The notes: a model not told the origin generated them from the letters alone. A DNA stretch of 64,000 nucleotides from Euglena gracilis (GCA_039621445.1 CP154956.1:16993562-17057561), one strand, 5' to 3'. Positions 39,212 through 51,194 are shown, counted from the first letter of the stretch. Translations and numbers: made by a program.

Positions 39212-40250
39212 ATGAAAAAGGAAATCGGGTGAACATCACATCGGTTGGAACATCACATTGAACGTGGCAAACATAGACCTATGAGGAAAACATCAGTTTC
39301 CAAAAAATCCAAAAAATGTCCAAAAAAAGAAGCGAATTGCGTAAATAACAAAAAAAGCAAAAAAATGTGCTGAAAAAATTCGAATAAAGTGCACAAAAAT
39401 GCGAAAAAAATGTGCGAAAATGCACATTTTTGGAAAATTTCAAGAATGCGCAAAGAAGCGAAAAAAATACGAAACACATATGCCGGCGTGGAGCCGTGCC
39501 AGGGAGGTGCCCCCCCCAAAAAGGTCGCCTCTCACCGGCCCCATTGGCCCAGAGGCTGGCCCATCCGAGCCAAGGTAGGGGCGTGGCAGCGCCTCGGTGC
39601 GGTGGGGGAGCCGAGCCAGAGGCGGGAAGGCTGAGGGCACATCCGGGAAACGGATGGCCCCCGGCTTCTTTTTCAGGACCCCCAACCCAGGTTGGGTGGG
39701 GGCAGGGGGGGAGGTGGGGGGGAGGACAGGGGGGCGGTGTCGGAAAATCCCTAAACAACATTATTTCCCCCAATTTTAAATGATATGCGAAAAATGTCGG
39801 GCTTCTTGTGTCACAGTTTCCATGCATGCCTCAAAAGAACACTGACTCATCATTTTTGACTGCCCCCCCCCCCCACTGGCGCAGGCCACCCGACGGGGGC
39901 TGGACCCGGGCCGACCCCCGACCCCCTACCCCTTACCAGGGTTTGACATAAAGGCAGGTGGGCGGGGGTGGGACCAATTGCTTGAATTTTTCAGAAAATT
40001 TCCCCAAAAAGTCCCCAAAATGGTGTTTTCGGCCGATTTCAGGGAGCATTTTTTTGCGATCAGGCGCTAAGCACTGGGCAAAATCGGTCACCCAAACCTC
40101 TCCACTGTTTTTTGGGGGGAGGCGTGCCATGCACCGTGGACCGGACGGAGGGGGATCTGACCGTCCCGAGGGTGGGGGACAGCCACCCTCCTGAACCCTG
40201 TGTCTCTATCCACCCTCCTTCATTGGAACCCTTCAACTCCCCTGGGGGTA
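39212..40250. other. No gene recognised
   Basis: 39295-39475 has AAAAAATGC/GCGAAAAAA steps like those inside the 37699 element. 39660-39745 is a CAGG-less poly-G/C block. 39860-40080 has a 'ccccaaaatggtgttttcggcc' segment of MITE-interior type. No coding call. Confidence 0.35.
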
Positions 40251-40337
40251 ACCCCCCCCTCACTTATAACCTCCCCGGGGGTTATAGGATCCTGTTTAAT
40301 GGTTGGCCCCGAGGGGGGGGGTTATAAGTGGGGGGGT
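40251..40337. mobile_element. Small class II fold-back, 87 bp
   Basis: Inverted termini ACCCCCCCCTCACTTATAACC and GGTTATAAGTGGGGGGGT, flanked by TA on both sides (40249-40250, 40338-40339). Core GGATCCTGTTTAATGGTTGG, the inverse of the core at 16245-16327. Confidence 0.75.
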
Positions 40338-40338
40338 T

Positions 40339-40486
40339 ACAGACTTGGCGGCTCTCTTTGCCTTCTCATGTCTTCCCAGGGGGGGGTTATAGTCACGGTT
40401 TAGTGGTTGGTAGTGGTTGGCCCGAGGGGGGGGTTATAAGTGGGGGGGGGTATAGGATGGGGGGGTTATAAGTGGGGGGTCGGGTG
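40339..40486. repeat. TTATAAGTGGGG repeat cluster, copy 2
   Basis: Colinear with 15935-16075: CTTGGCGG, CTTTGCCTTCTCATGTCTTCC, TTATAGTCACGGTTTAGTGG, GGTTATAAGTGGGG, TATAGGATGGGGG, ending GGTTATAAGTGGGGGGTCGGG (the inverse of the left end of copy 1). Confidence 0.7.
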
Positions 40487-40799
40487 TATTCCGCGCCAAA
40501 AGAAGTCTGGCTGGCACCCGGCCAGCAAGCCCGCTGCCACACAGCGCCGGCTGCCCCGAACAGAGCATGGGATACATATATACTGCGGCCCACCCCCGTG
40601 CTCCACAGTGTGCTCCTCGTTGTTTCCGTCTCTGGCGTCTTCCGAAATACCCTTTGTGTATGGAACATTATTTTCATTCTAATTCTTCAGGAAAGAATCT
40701 TCCTTCTTGCTCGAGAGAATCGGCAGTGTTGATGACGTTGTCCCAGATGAATCAAAAAGAAATACCCCCCCTTGTCAAAGACACAGCAATGTCTTAATG

Positions 40800-40921
40800 C
40801 TGTCGACGCGCGCGCGTGTCTGTGTATGTGAGTGTGTGTGTGCCTGTGCATATATACGCGTACGCACACGCACACACACACACACACACACAGACACACA
40901 CACACACAGACACACACACAC

Positions 40922-40959
<38 letters not shown>

Positions 40960-40961
40960 AG

Positions 40962-40992
<31 letters not shown>
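40800..40992. repeat. CG/GT/CA compound microsatellite
   Basis: CGCGCGTGTGTG at the left passes into GTGTGC steps, then CACACACAGACAC runs to 40990. Confidence 0.95.
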
Positions 40993-41189
40993 AAAAATGA
41001 ACATCTGGCACGGCCGGAATGCTTTGTTTTTGGATTATTGTGGTGAATTAACGGGATTCAGGATCACCAGTGTAAAGATGTCAGATAACACCCTGAGGTT
41101 TTTTGCTGTGGAGTTTGATTTCTCCGACCACATTTAGGCTTTTTCTTCTTCATTTAGGCTTTCTTTCTTCTTCTTCTTAAATACCGGGG

Positions 41190-42290
41190 GGGTCACTGAG
41201 TTCTTATCTCTTTAGAGTAAGAGCGAAGCTTACCACCCCGGCCGGAAGGGGGACCCCCACCCCCACCCCCCCCGGATCGGTCGAGACACCCGCAGATTAT
41301 CGATGTGACCTGATTTCCGGGTTCCCAAAGTGAATGGCTTATAAGCTAGGAGACGATCCCTAATTTCTAACGAGCCCCCATAATAGCCCTAACTCCACGC
41401 CAGTACGGAGTTATGGCCCGAGCAAAAAAATTGTCTGCCGTTTTCTTTCCGGGAAAATTTCAGGGTCATTTTGGGGTCAAAAAATCGAAAAATTCGAAAT
41501 ATGTCAAATAATACTGCGGAGTTGCGGGAAAGTAAAGGGACCTCATTTCGCAACTTCGGGACGCTCTATCGATTGGTATGCACGGTTTGGGCCAACTCCT
41601 CGCCGGGCCCGAGATAAAGTCGTTTTGTGGTTTTGGGCCAGTTTTGCCAGTTTTGCCCATTTCGGGCCGGTTCGGGGCCCGAAACCGGAAATTGGCCGTA
41701 TCTCGGGCCAGACGAGGAGTTGGGACCCAAACCAGGGGATCATTTGGAGGTTTAGGGGGGGGGTTGATCGATTTATGATGGTCCCGAGGCCTGGTTGTGA
41801 AATTTTGGGCATGTTTTGGATATTCGGGGACCCCTGCATTGGTCCGAGGGTGGTTGGGCGAGGGGGGTCGAGAGGCAAGTCCCAAAATTTTGAAACATTT
41901 TTTTTGCTCAAAAACACTTTTTTTCACTTTAGAACATCAAAAAAGGTGTTTTTGAGCGCAAAAAATTTTTCCGACCCGGACCCCATGCTTCTATGCCCCC
42001 TGTTTTGGGCTCGTTTTGGCCCAGTTTCGTTCCGTCGAAAAACTTGGAAAAAAATCGAAAAAAAATTGTCCAGAACCATGCCTTTTTGTTTTCCACGACC
42101 CGGAAAGTGTTGTCGAGCCGAAAATGAGCGTTTTTCGACCCCACAACCCCCCGTTTTGGGCCATTTTGGATCAATTCTGGGGCAAAAAAAGTCGAAAAAA
42201 ACGAAAAACTTTTTTTGCCCAGAACCATATTTTTTGGCCTCCCAGACCCGCAAAAAGTGTTTTCGAGTGAGAAACCGGGGGGGGGGTAGA
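41190..42290. repeat. Satellite-like dispersed block, copy 2
   Basis: Starts CACTGAGTTCTTATCTC...AAGAGCGAAGCTTACC, as at 26605. Passes through 'ggagttatggcccgag', 'gtcattttggggtcaaaaaatcga' and 'gggacgctctatcgattggtatg' units. Ends in two units of about 140 bp with 'gaaccatgcctttttg', 'gagccgaaaatgagcg' and 'ttttgggccattttgg'. Contains the uninterrupted version of the unit hit by the MITE at 27770. Confidence 0.78.
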
Positions 42291-43226
42291 GGGGTTCCCA
42301 AAGAGCTCAGCTCTAATTCATACTCTGGTCCCACGGGTTGGCTAGAAAAAGTCAGGTGCATCTCCCCAGGGGGTGGGGGAGCGGGGTAGGTCCGTGGCTG
42401 GCGCCTGGACCTGGGGGGAGAAATCCAAAAGTGAAGACTTGTTGTTGTTTAGCCAAAAGTGAAAACTTGAAATGAAAGCCCCCAAAATGAAAAATGCCAT
42501 TTTCCCCCCAAAAAACTCACTTTTCCAAAAATTTTGGAGCCTCTGTTGAATTTCCACCGGCCAACCCACAGATGCTCTCCGAGACCCCATCCCCTCACCC
42601 CCGAGAAAGAATTTAAAAAATTCCGTTTTCCTTGTAGTTATGTAACCCCAACCCCCCCCTCTCCGGTTTATTATTTGGGCACTGCAAGTCAGTTTCCAGA
42701 GCAGGGGTTTGTTTGGGAGGGCTCGCTTTTTAGGCAGATCTTTTTCGAGTCAAATTCAGTGCCAGACAGCCGGCACTTTTGACCCTGTGCCTTGACTTGA
42801 AGTGGTTCCGTCTGGGTGCCCCTCTCCTATTGGCGGGCCAACCCCCCACTGATGGGACCCCTTCACCATCCAACAGACCTTCATAGCTGGAAACGGGGGG
42901 GGGGGTGGCCTCGCCAGCACAGGGGTGCCCCGTCACCTGTACATTGAGGGGCGTATGTACGTTGAATGGGCAGCTGACTGGGGTCCCCTGCTCTTCGAAA
43001 GGGGGCCGGAAGCCCCTGCTGGGTTGAAGGGGGGGAAAGCAATCAGCTTTGCTTCGGACTGGTGGGGGTAAGAAAGAGGCAACGTTGGTGCGCCATCGGA
43101 GTCAAAGTTAAGTTCCACTGATTCGGCTGTTCAGAAAATCTTCCAAACTGTGACGGCGAAATCAAAGGTGCTTACCGGCGAACGTTGGCGGGGAAATGTT
43201 TCGATGACAACGACTTCTTTGTGGTA
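42291..43226. other. No gene recognised
   Basis: Mixed composition, occasional poly-G/C tracts, short frames without motifs on either strand. Confidence 0.3.
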
Positions 43227-43447
43227 CCCCCCCCCTAGTCGTATGACCGGGTTCCTGCAACCTGTGACCGGGGGGGGGGGGTGGTCATAACACCCCCATG
43301 ACCTGCAACCTGTGACCGGGGGGTGGTCGTAAATGAGGTGGCGGTCATAGGTAAGGTGGTGTTAAATTTTTCGCAACCTGCAACCTGTGACCGGGGGGGG
43401 GGGTGGTCATAACCAGGCACCTATGGTCACTTCCCATTTTGGTGCTC

Positions 43448-43506
43448 TGGTCGGCCCTGGTCGGCCCTGGTCGGCCCTGGTCGGCCCTGGTCGGCCCTGG
43501 TCGGCA
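43448..43506. repeat. TCGGCCCTGG decamer array, left
   Basis: Six near-perfect direct copies inside the 43227-45067 element. Confidence 0.95.
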
Positions 43507-44659
43507 AATAGTCGGCCATAGGTGGGGGTATCCGTCACAGAAAAAGTGTGAAGGGATGCAATGATTTTCTGAATTGTCTCGCCAAGATCAAAAGGAAATG
43601 CTTCATAAGGCCTCCATTGGCTCCCCAAAAGCAACCAAAATGACCTAAAATGGCTTGAAACAACCAAAAATTACCCAAAAACGCCAACGTTCGTTCAAAA
43701 ATGCTCAGATTGACCCAAATTAGCCCAATATTTGCCAAATCAGTGATAAATAGCCCCCAAATTAGCAAAAACTGGTCCATAATGACCAAAATGGGTGTAA
43801 AACTGGAGATTTGTGAGAAAATTATCCAAAAATGGGGTTAGTTCTTCAAAATATACAAATATACAGGGAAGCACAGAGTCGGTCACGGTGAGGTGAAAAC
43901 TAGTGTCAGGGTCAAGGTGACAGTACTGTCAATGACAGCGTCACTGGGCCTCTGCCCTCTCGAGCTTGTCCAAACACCCACTGCCACGCGGGTGGGAGGC
44001 AGGGCATCCATCGGCTGCAGCTGTTTGCTGTACACAAGGCGGCATGTGACTCGTGCAGGAATCAGGCACACAAATACAGTAGGGGCACTGGAAGGGTACT
44101 GTGCACCTTCCTCCACTGAAGGACTCGCGACTCGCGACTTTGTGTATTAAATTCGCGGCTCGTTGGATGCCAATCCTGGCATCCACCAATCAGAAGTGCA
44201 CAGTATGCGCACCCCTACAGCATCCTCGGATTCACATGCCCCACAAGCATCCATGGATGCACATGATCATGCACATGCCTACAACCGCGACCACAGTCGC
44301 CCGTTTATCCCACAACTTAAGATTCCCCCCATAACCTCCCTCTCCCACTGGAGCATCCACTCCAGGGAGTCACTCAGGGAAGGCCAGACGAGCCAGGGAG
44401 GAACACAGCACCAATGTGGAGGCTGTACGCAGGTATGCAACAGGGGCACGATACCTTCGGCTCCAGGGGAGTCACACACCTCCCGGAGGGGGACGGAGAG
44501 GTCCAGCACGGTAGCAGAGGCAGAGGCACGGGCCGACATGAAGGGCAGGCTGGAGTGGTCTGCAGGGGAGGGAGGGACGAGACAACAGAGGTGTACCCAG
44601 CAGTATGGGCCCAAATATGAACCCCACTTCAGCCATCCAAAATCCCCGCATCCAAAAAA

Positions 44660-44758
44660 TCCAAAAAAAATCCCCGCATCGCCCTGCATCGCCCAGCATC
44701 GCCCTGCATCGCCGAAGGTGCTTGCCCAGCATCGCCCTGCATCGCCCAGCATCATCAG
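44660..44758. repeat. CATCGCCCTG/CATCGCCCAG tandem units
   Basis: About nine decamer-type GCATCGCCCW steps, in part arranged as an alternating two-unit block, inside the 43227-45067 element. Confidence 0.88.
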
Positions 44759-44831
44759 AGGTGCTCGTTCCAGAGGGAAAGCTGCCGAATTCCTTCATCC
44801 ATTCCCCTTCGGTCGGCCAACCACATGCAAG

Positions 44832-44975
44832 TCGGCCCTGGTCGGCCCTGGTCGGCCATGGTCGGCCCTGGTCGGCCCTGGTCGGAACCCCCACCTACGG
44901 GGGTCCTGATAACCATAGTCGGCCCTGGTCGGCCATGGTCGGCCCTGGTCGGCCCTGGTTGGCCCTGGTCGGCCG
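44832..44975. repeat. TCGGCCCTGG decamer array, right
   Basis: About ten copies in two runs split by ACCCCCACCTACGGGGGTCC and a short spacer. Same unit and orientation as 43448-43506. Confidence 0.95.
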
Positions 44976-45069
44976 TAGGTGCCTGGTCATAACACCCCCA
45001 TGACCTGCAACCTGTGACCGGGGGGGTGGTCATAAATGAGGGGTGGTCATACGACTAGGGGGGGGGGTA

Positions 45070-47280
45070 GAACAACGACATACTGAACACTGGAACCCGA
45101 CGCATCAAGGGGGAGGTGTTTGCCTTCCCAACACTCGGATTCTGGAAGCCAATGTTCAAGGAAAATTGTTCACGTGCGGGGCCTCAACGCCTGTCGCGGG
45201 GAAATGCCATTGCAACACACGCTCAACGACCCGCTGTGTCTGGGACAAGGGAGGGGCATCAAGCCCCACCAGGGCCTACAAACACTAAAACCGTGGGCTT
45301 CATACTTCGGGGGGGTAATTGGGCAGAGACGAAGAGACGTTGGACACAATTGGACAACTTGGGGCAGGGGTTGGGAATGAGGGCGAGTGGGCGGTGATGA
45401 GGGTGACACCCGCCCTCCCCATGGTCAAGGGAGGGACCCCCATGGTGTTCAGTGAGACAGGGGGGGAGGGGGGGTCCTGGACCCCTGGGTAAAAAATAAA
45501 ATAAAAAAACGGCGCGAAGCGCCGGATTTTTTTTGCAGGGCTCCAATAAGAGTGCGCAAAGTTGCAGTTTCAGGCGAATTTTTCTCAAATTGACAAAAAC
45601 GGATGATAAAAACATCAGTCTGCCAGGCGCGAAGCGCTGGCATGCAAATTTTTTGGTTCTATTGGGGGATCCCTGGGGGGGGGTTGGACCCCCCCCTCCC
45701 CCTGCCCTGTACAAAACCAACGCTAAATGAACACCCTGGGGACGCCTGGCACAAAAATAATGACCTTGGGCTGCAGAGGGCGGCTGGCCGAGAACCCCCC
45801 CCCCCATACGGACAAAAGGAAACTTGAGCATTTTTGGGGGGCAAAATTTTTGTCCAAAACGGTGGCAGGGAAGCGGTAGAAAGAAAAACGGTACCTTTTC
45901 TGGGGTCCCATTCTTGGCATCCGCTGTTTCGGTCCCAATTCTCCTCAGCAGGCGGACCTGTGTGGACCTGCTAAGGTCAATGGGGGCGTGCCAGGCACTT
46001 GAAACCCGCACAATTCCTTTTATCAAAACCCTGCCTGGGGGATCAATCAATCACGACCACTGGCTCTTGCAAGCCCGGTTATAAGTGCAGGCTGAGAGCC
46101 AGACTCCCCCCAGAGAGTTGGCGTCTCGAGGGGGGGTCAGGGTGATCAGGTGCCGTGGCTTGGGGTGGGAGGGAGGCTTGGGGAAGTGCTCCGGGACAGA
46201 AAACTCCAGGGAGCCAGCGAGGCGGGGCTGAAACAATATATTCAGCCGAGGCCACGCCTTTCCTTTGCCCGGTAGGCACGAAGAACAGCTTGGAATTTTG
46301 GGACAGCATTGAGGACTCCTGGCTGACTGAATTGAGGGGGGGAGTCTGAAACTTTAGCTCACAGTCAGAAATAAAAGAAAAGCAGAAAACAAACAAACAA
46401 AACAGAAAAGAAAATGTTAAATAAGCACAAAAAATTGAAAATGAAATAACATTTTTTTAATAATCTAAATCAAGGTCAACGTTATTTTTGCAAAATAATA
46501 ATTTTTTCTTTCAGACAAACACCTTATGGGCAATTAAGCTGGGCAATTAAGGATCCACCCTTAGGACAATGTGTTTGAAGAGGAAGGAAAAAGGTGTGCT
46601 TCGTCTTCTTTGCTGAAAGGTTGGTTCTGTGAAATCCAGAAGAGCTTGGGGGAAGGAGTTGACATTCCACTCAGCCGGGGTTGTGCCAGCGACACGGAAT
46701 GTGAAAACCACAATACTTCAAATAAAAAAATGCCTGCTGGCGTCCAGAAAGCTGTCATTGATGTGGGGGAAAGATATACACATCATGGACACACGGACAC
46801 AATATGTATTGGACATCAGGATGATTGAACCCAGCGGGGACACTTTTTGAGTGGCTCAAACCCACCAAACATTATTTCTTTTTTTTGAAAACCCACCCAC
46901 CCACCCACCCACCCACCCACCCACCAACTCACCCCAAAAACCAGCGGATCCCTCCACAAACCCTTGACGTCACACCCCTGCCTCTTCACTGGCCCGGCCT
47001 TTCACCTGGTTGGACTGGCCCACCGCCACCCGCCAACACCACCGGGGGTGGCTAAATAAAGGTGCCGCTAATATTTCTGCCACCCCCCCCCCCATATGAC
47101 GTTGAAAGGAAAGGCCTGGTCCCCACCCCGTGGGACGGTGCAGAGGCGAGCCCGGCCGGCGTCCCAAAGGCCGCCGCGGAGCGAGGTCCGGCGGGGCGCG
47201 GTGGGACGGCGCCGGCCGCGGGGGTCTGGCAATTGGGCCCGGCGGGGGAATGCAATGCGAATGGACCCCGAGGAGAACCC
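45070..47280. other. No gene recognised
   Basis: Holds GGCGCGAAGCGCC hairpin motifs at 45512-45525 and 45627-45640, poly-G/C tracts near 45470, 45690 and 45800, a CCCA run at 46887-46925, and AT-rich unremarkable sequence 46380-46560. A plus-strand 85-codon frame at 46571-46828 has no recognisable motif. Confidence 0.35.
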
Positions 47281-47282
47281 CC

Positions 47283-47348
47283 CTTAGTTGCACTCAGGCG
47301 TCTTGCCTGTTCATGGCCGGCGCTGACTTCACTTCCAGCCCAGTTTGT
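47283..47348. repeat. 65-bp dispersed repeat, copy 1
   Basis: TTAGTTGCACTCAGGCGTCT, then TGTTCATGGCCGGCGCT and CAGCCCAGTTTG. Matches 59101-59166 at most positions, same orientation. Confidence 0.82.
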
Positions 47349-47530
47349 GTGGTGAGTGGCCAGGGACCCCTTACGCCAGTGCTCTTTTGTTGCTCCGCCT
47401 GGGCAGGTGAGCAACTCTGGTGTAATTCCAGCCCTGAGAGGGACCTCCCCGGGGTTGTGTGATTGGTTGGGTTTGTCGTAGGCGGAGGGGGGGTATAGGT
47501 CAAGGAATCGTTGGTCAAAAGGTCCCCGGT

Positions 47531-47635
47531 GACGATTGCAGCCGTTTGTTCGGTGCCTCTCTTCCCCCCTTTTGACTTGGCGCTGTTTTTTTTTCACCTC
47601 TGGACCTTTTTTGTCTGTGTTTGTGGGGTGCAAAA
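47531..47635. repeat. 105-bp dispersed repeat, copy 3 (diverged)
   Basis: GCCGTTTGTTCGGTGCC, CTTGGCGCTGTTTTT, CACCTCTGGACC, TTTTTTGTCTGTGTTTGTGG. A diverged relative of 25830-25936 and 35294-35398. Confidence 0.75.
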
Positions 47636-48165
47636 GCCCACCACTTCCCCAATTTGCACTCAGTGAGTTGCAAACTGCAACATATTATCTCAAAATGATT
47701 ATATTGTCGGTTGCGCAAAATGAAAAAAAAAACAGTTCTAGAGGACTTTGAGGGGGAAACACCCACGCACAGCCTTTTTCATGACACGGGAGTTTGCCAG
47801 ACACCAGAAGCACCAGACGATCTGATATCAGCGTCCATTTCACGCCAGGTTGGTTGCCTCACCCACTCAGACATCAAATGGGGGGGCACACTGGGAATTT
47901 CAATCTGGCTTCTTTGGCTTAACTGTAATGCCCCAAATCTTTATGGCCCATCAGGAGAGAGCCACAGAGAAGCAAGAGTTTCACATTGCGCATCTCATTG
48001 GGGGTGTCAAATTCGCTGTTCGCAATATCAGCCCCCATCTCCCCCTCTTGGCAGACTTTCAGAAACCCAACTACTTACTATGCGATCAACCTGTACTGGA
48101 AATAGGCTGACTATCAATTTTCATTGACAAATGATGTCCTAACCGAAGATTCACTTAGATTCATA

Positions 48166-48392
48166 CATACATACACACATACATACATGCATGCATGCAT
48201 GCATGCATGCATGCATACATACATACATACATGCATACATACATACATGCATACATGCATGCATGCATACATACATACACACATACATACATACATACAT
48301 ACATACACACATACATACATACGTACATACATACATACATACATGCATACATACATACATACATACATACATACATACATACATACATACAG
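48166..48392. repeat. ACAT/GCAT microsatellite
   Basis: Tetranucleotide array mixing TACA and TGCA units. Built like 60170-60480. Confidence 0.97.
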
Positions 48393-48884
48393 ACATATCC
48401 TCAAGAGAAATAAAGACCTAGGTATTTTATGTGAAAATTGCTCTTGAAAACAGACAGTTGCGAAACAAATGAAATCCAGGGGCTCCATTTCCCCACCGGG
48501 ACGTGTGCCAACCTGGATCGCCCAAGCCCAGAGCATGGGGATGCAGAAGGTCTGGTGATGCCTGTTACGAGCCAAGGTCAGGTGGGGCAAAACCAGTGGG
48601 GTGGAGTGTACTGCGGATTGGGGGCGGGCAACGGTCCCACCAGTGCGCAAGCCTCCGAAAAAAATGCAAAACAGTGCATGGAATGCGTGGAATGTTTTTA
48701 TATTATTTTCGGTTATATATTATATTATATTATTATATTATATATTTATATATTATTTATTTGTATATTGATTTATGATATTTTCATAATGCAATCAACT
48801 TGTAAAATGTCCATAAAAAGCGCAAAAAAGCACGCGACACGTGAAAAGGCTGAAATGGAACGACCCCGGGGGTGGGGAGGGCGA

Positions 48885-49066
48885 CCTCGGAGTGCCGTGG
48901 AGTGCCTGGGCAATCGGCTAAGGCACTCTGGCGCTGTAAGCCCATTTCTGTACACTTTTTGCCCCACGACCCCCCTCGGGGCGGGGTAGTGTTTGCCAGC
49001 CCAGGCACTTTTGGCCATGTGCCCATTCCTGGGATGGGTCAGATGTGGCTGTCTTGGAGTTCCTGC
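48885..49066. repeat. Dispersed repeat, relative of 4690-4875
   Basis: Shares CCAGGCACTTTTGGCCATGT, GGGTCAGATSTGG and TGGAGTKCC with 4790-4870, plus GTGCCGTGGAGTGCCTGGGC near 48890. Confidence 0.6.
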
Positions 49067-49395
49067 CGGCATTTCGCCCCCCCCCCCCCCCTAACAGGGC
49101 AGAATGGGAAGGCCTGGTGGGGGGGTGTCCCCCACACCCGGGATGTGGGGGGGGGGGTCGACCCCCCCACCCAGCACAGTGTTTTCACCAATTCTGGGGA
49201 AATGGGGGTTTTAGCCAGGGAAATTTTTGGATTTGTTTTGAAAAATGAACACAAAATACATGATTTTTTGATGGAAAACCACATTTTTTTCACAAAAAAA
49301 ACTCAAAATTTTCAAGTTTAAATATAGGTGGTTTTTTAGGAGGGGGGTGAAAAAATCGATTTGGACGGGAAAAAGTTTTTTGGTCCAGAAATTGG

Positions 49396-49451
49396 TATAT
49401 AATATATATAATATTAATATTAATATTATATTAATATTAATATTAATATTA

Positions 49452-49505
<54 letters not shown>

Positions 49506-49519
49506 TATTATTCTTATTC

Positions 49520-49576
<57 letters not shown>
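49396..49576. repeat. TTA/TAA microsatellite
   Basis: About 55 TTA-type trinucleotide units with a TATA prelude and two TTC interruptions. Confidence 0.97.
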
Positions 49577-49578
<2 letters not shown>

Positions 49579-49912
49579 ACATATGTATATAAACATATGT
49601 GTTTTAAATAAATATGTATATAATATATATTTGAAGGTTCTTGTGACAAAGACATGGGACCACTGGCCACGCAGGCCAGAGCCCAGCCAGGGGGGGGCGC
49701 TTCAATCAACAGAGGTCGGGCCACCGCGGCAAACTGACGAGCAAGCAAGGGTTGGGGGCAAGCCAGCACAGGACGAAACATTACAGCAGGGCCGGGGTGG
49801 GATTGCCCGGAAGGTGTGGGTGAGCAAAATAAGAGGCGGCCATGGCCAAAAAGCTGGTTGCCCTGCCGCTGGAGACCTGCGCCGTGCGGAGGCTTTTCCT
49901 TCCAGGGAAAAC

Positions 49913-50666
49913 CAGACCTCTATTTAGTGTGTATCAACGATACACACCGATACACAAAATCTTTTTGCCGACAACACCGATACACAAAAAAAATTTGCCG
50001 ATACACACCGATACACAAAATTTTTTTGCCGATACACACCGATACACAAATTTTTTTGCGGATACACAACGACACAAAATTTTTTTACAAAAATGGGGGA
50101 AAAAACGGGTTGATCTTTTGACACCATTGCCACAGAGCTATGTGGACATTGGCCCCGGCTCAACCCGTAAAGCGTAGGTAGGGAATCTCACCCTACTGCT
50201 GTGGTTGGGGGAGGGGCGTTACTCTCTCACATGGCAAATGCAGAGCCCCGATACATCTGCGCATGTCCATACCCCGGCTCTCCTTTTTGAATATTTATTT
50301 TTTCCCTTTTTTTGAGACATTCAACACATGACAAACAGAATCTGTCGGTGTGCTGCTTGTAGCTGCACTGGTTTGCTTCTTGACATCTTCCACTAACCAC
50401 CTCACGCCAGGGGGGATTCCCATCCAAGCCATATCGCCAATGCTGAGAAATGGGAAAATCTCTTTGGTGTCAAATCCTTCATTTCAAAAAACCGTCCCAA
50501 AACGACCCAGAACAGGAGTTCTTGCAAGAAGGTCTTGAAACCATGGACAAAAATACAACTTTTCGTAAAAAGATTTTTGCCGATACACACCGATACACAA
50601 ATTTTCTTTTGCCGATACACACGATACACAAATTTTTTTTGCCGATACACACTAAACAGAGGTCTG
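49913..50666. mobile_element. Class I element, 754 bp, with sub-terminal repeats
   Basis: Left CAGACCTCTATTTAGTGTGT; right reads CAGACCTCTGTTTAGTGTGT on the other strand (one mismatch). Flanking 8-mers gggaaaac (49905-49912) and gggcaaac (50667-50674) match at 7 of 8. Tandem CGATACACACCGATACACAA plus T-run and GCC units occur at 49945-50085 and 50578-50655. Sub-terminal repeat arrays are typical of hAT elements. No coding interior. Confidence 0.85.
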
Positions 50667-51194
50667 GGGCAAACCTGCCAAAAATGCGTCGGATTCACCC
50701 GGGGGGGGGGGGCAGCTTAAAGGCTTGGGAAATTTGGTCTGACTGGTAGTTGGGCCTTCCTCCTCAGCGTTTTAAACGAGGGGGAAGGGAAGGGTGGGTT
50801 GGGACCTCTGGAGAGGGGGGGAGTTGGACCCGCGGCGGAAAATATTTTGGGGAAAAGACCATAGATTGTGTTTTTTCAAACACTTTTGTTTTGGAAAATC
50901 GGCCATAAAAAATTCGTCCAAAAATTAGCTTCCCCGCTTTGCCCATTTTTTTTTCTGTCACATTTGGACTAACCAAAGCAAAAAAAAAATACATTGCCAC
51001 CCAGCCACTCGAAGAAATACAGGGGGTCGTTACTTTGTTTGGACAACCCCCCTGGGGAGTCCCGTCCAGCTTGTGGCCCTGATGCAGGGAGAAAGATCAT
51101 GCATTTTCATCAATACCTTTTTTCAATCTCTGAAAGAAAGATTTTCAAGAACCATTTTGATGAACTGTTGGGCTCAACTTATTTATTTTGCAAG

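Larger units (their letters stand above)
43227..45067. mobile_element. Composite class II (TA-flanked) element, 1.84 kb
   Basis: Outer inverted ends: poly-C then TAGTCGTATGACC (from 43227) and GGTCATACGACTA then poly-G (to 45067), each flanked by TA (43225-43226, 45068-45069). Sub-terminal CCTGCAACCTGTGACCGGGG plus TGGTCRT units occur three times on the left and once on the right. Inner inverted pair AACCAGGCACCTA / TAGGTGCCTGGT. Next come TCGGCCCTGG decamer arrays in the same orientation (43448-43506, 44832-44975). The centre is non-repetitive and GC-rich, with moderately long frames on both strands. No transposase motif is visible. Confidence 0.68.

Noticed and set aside
44163-44909. 248-codon plus-strand frame
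   Set aside because: It runs through decamer and GCATCGCCC arrays, has no recognisable domain, and its opposite strand is equally open.
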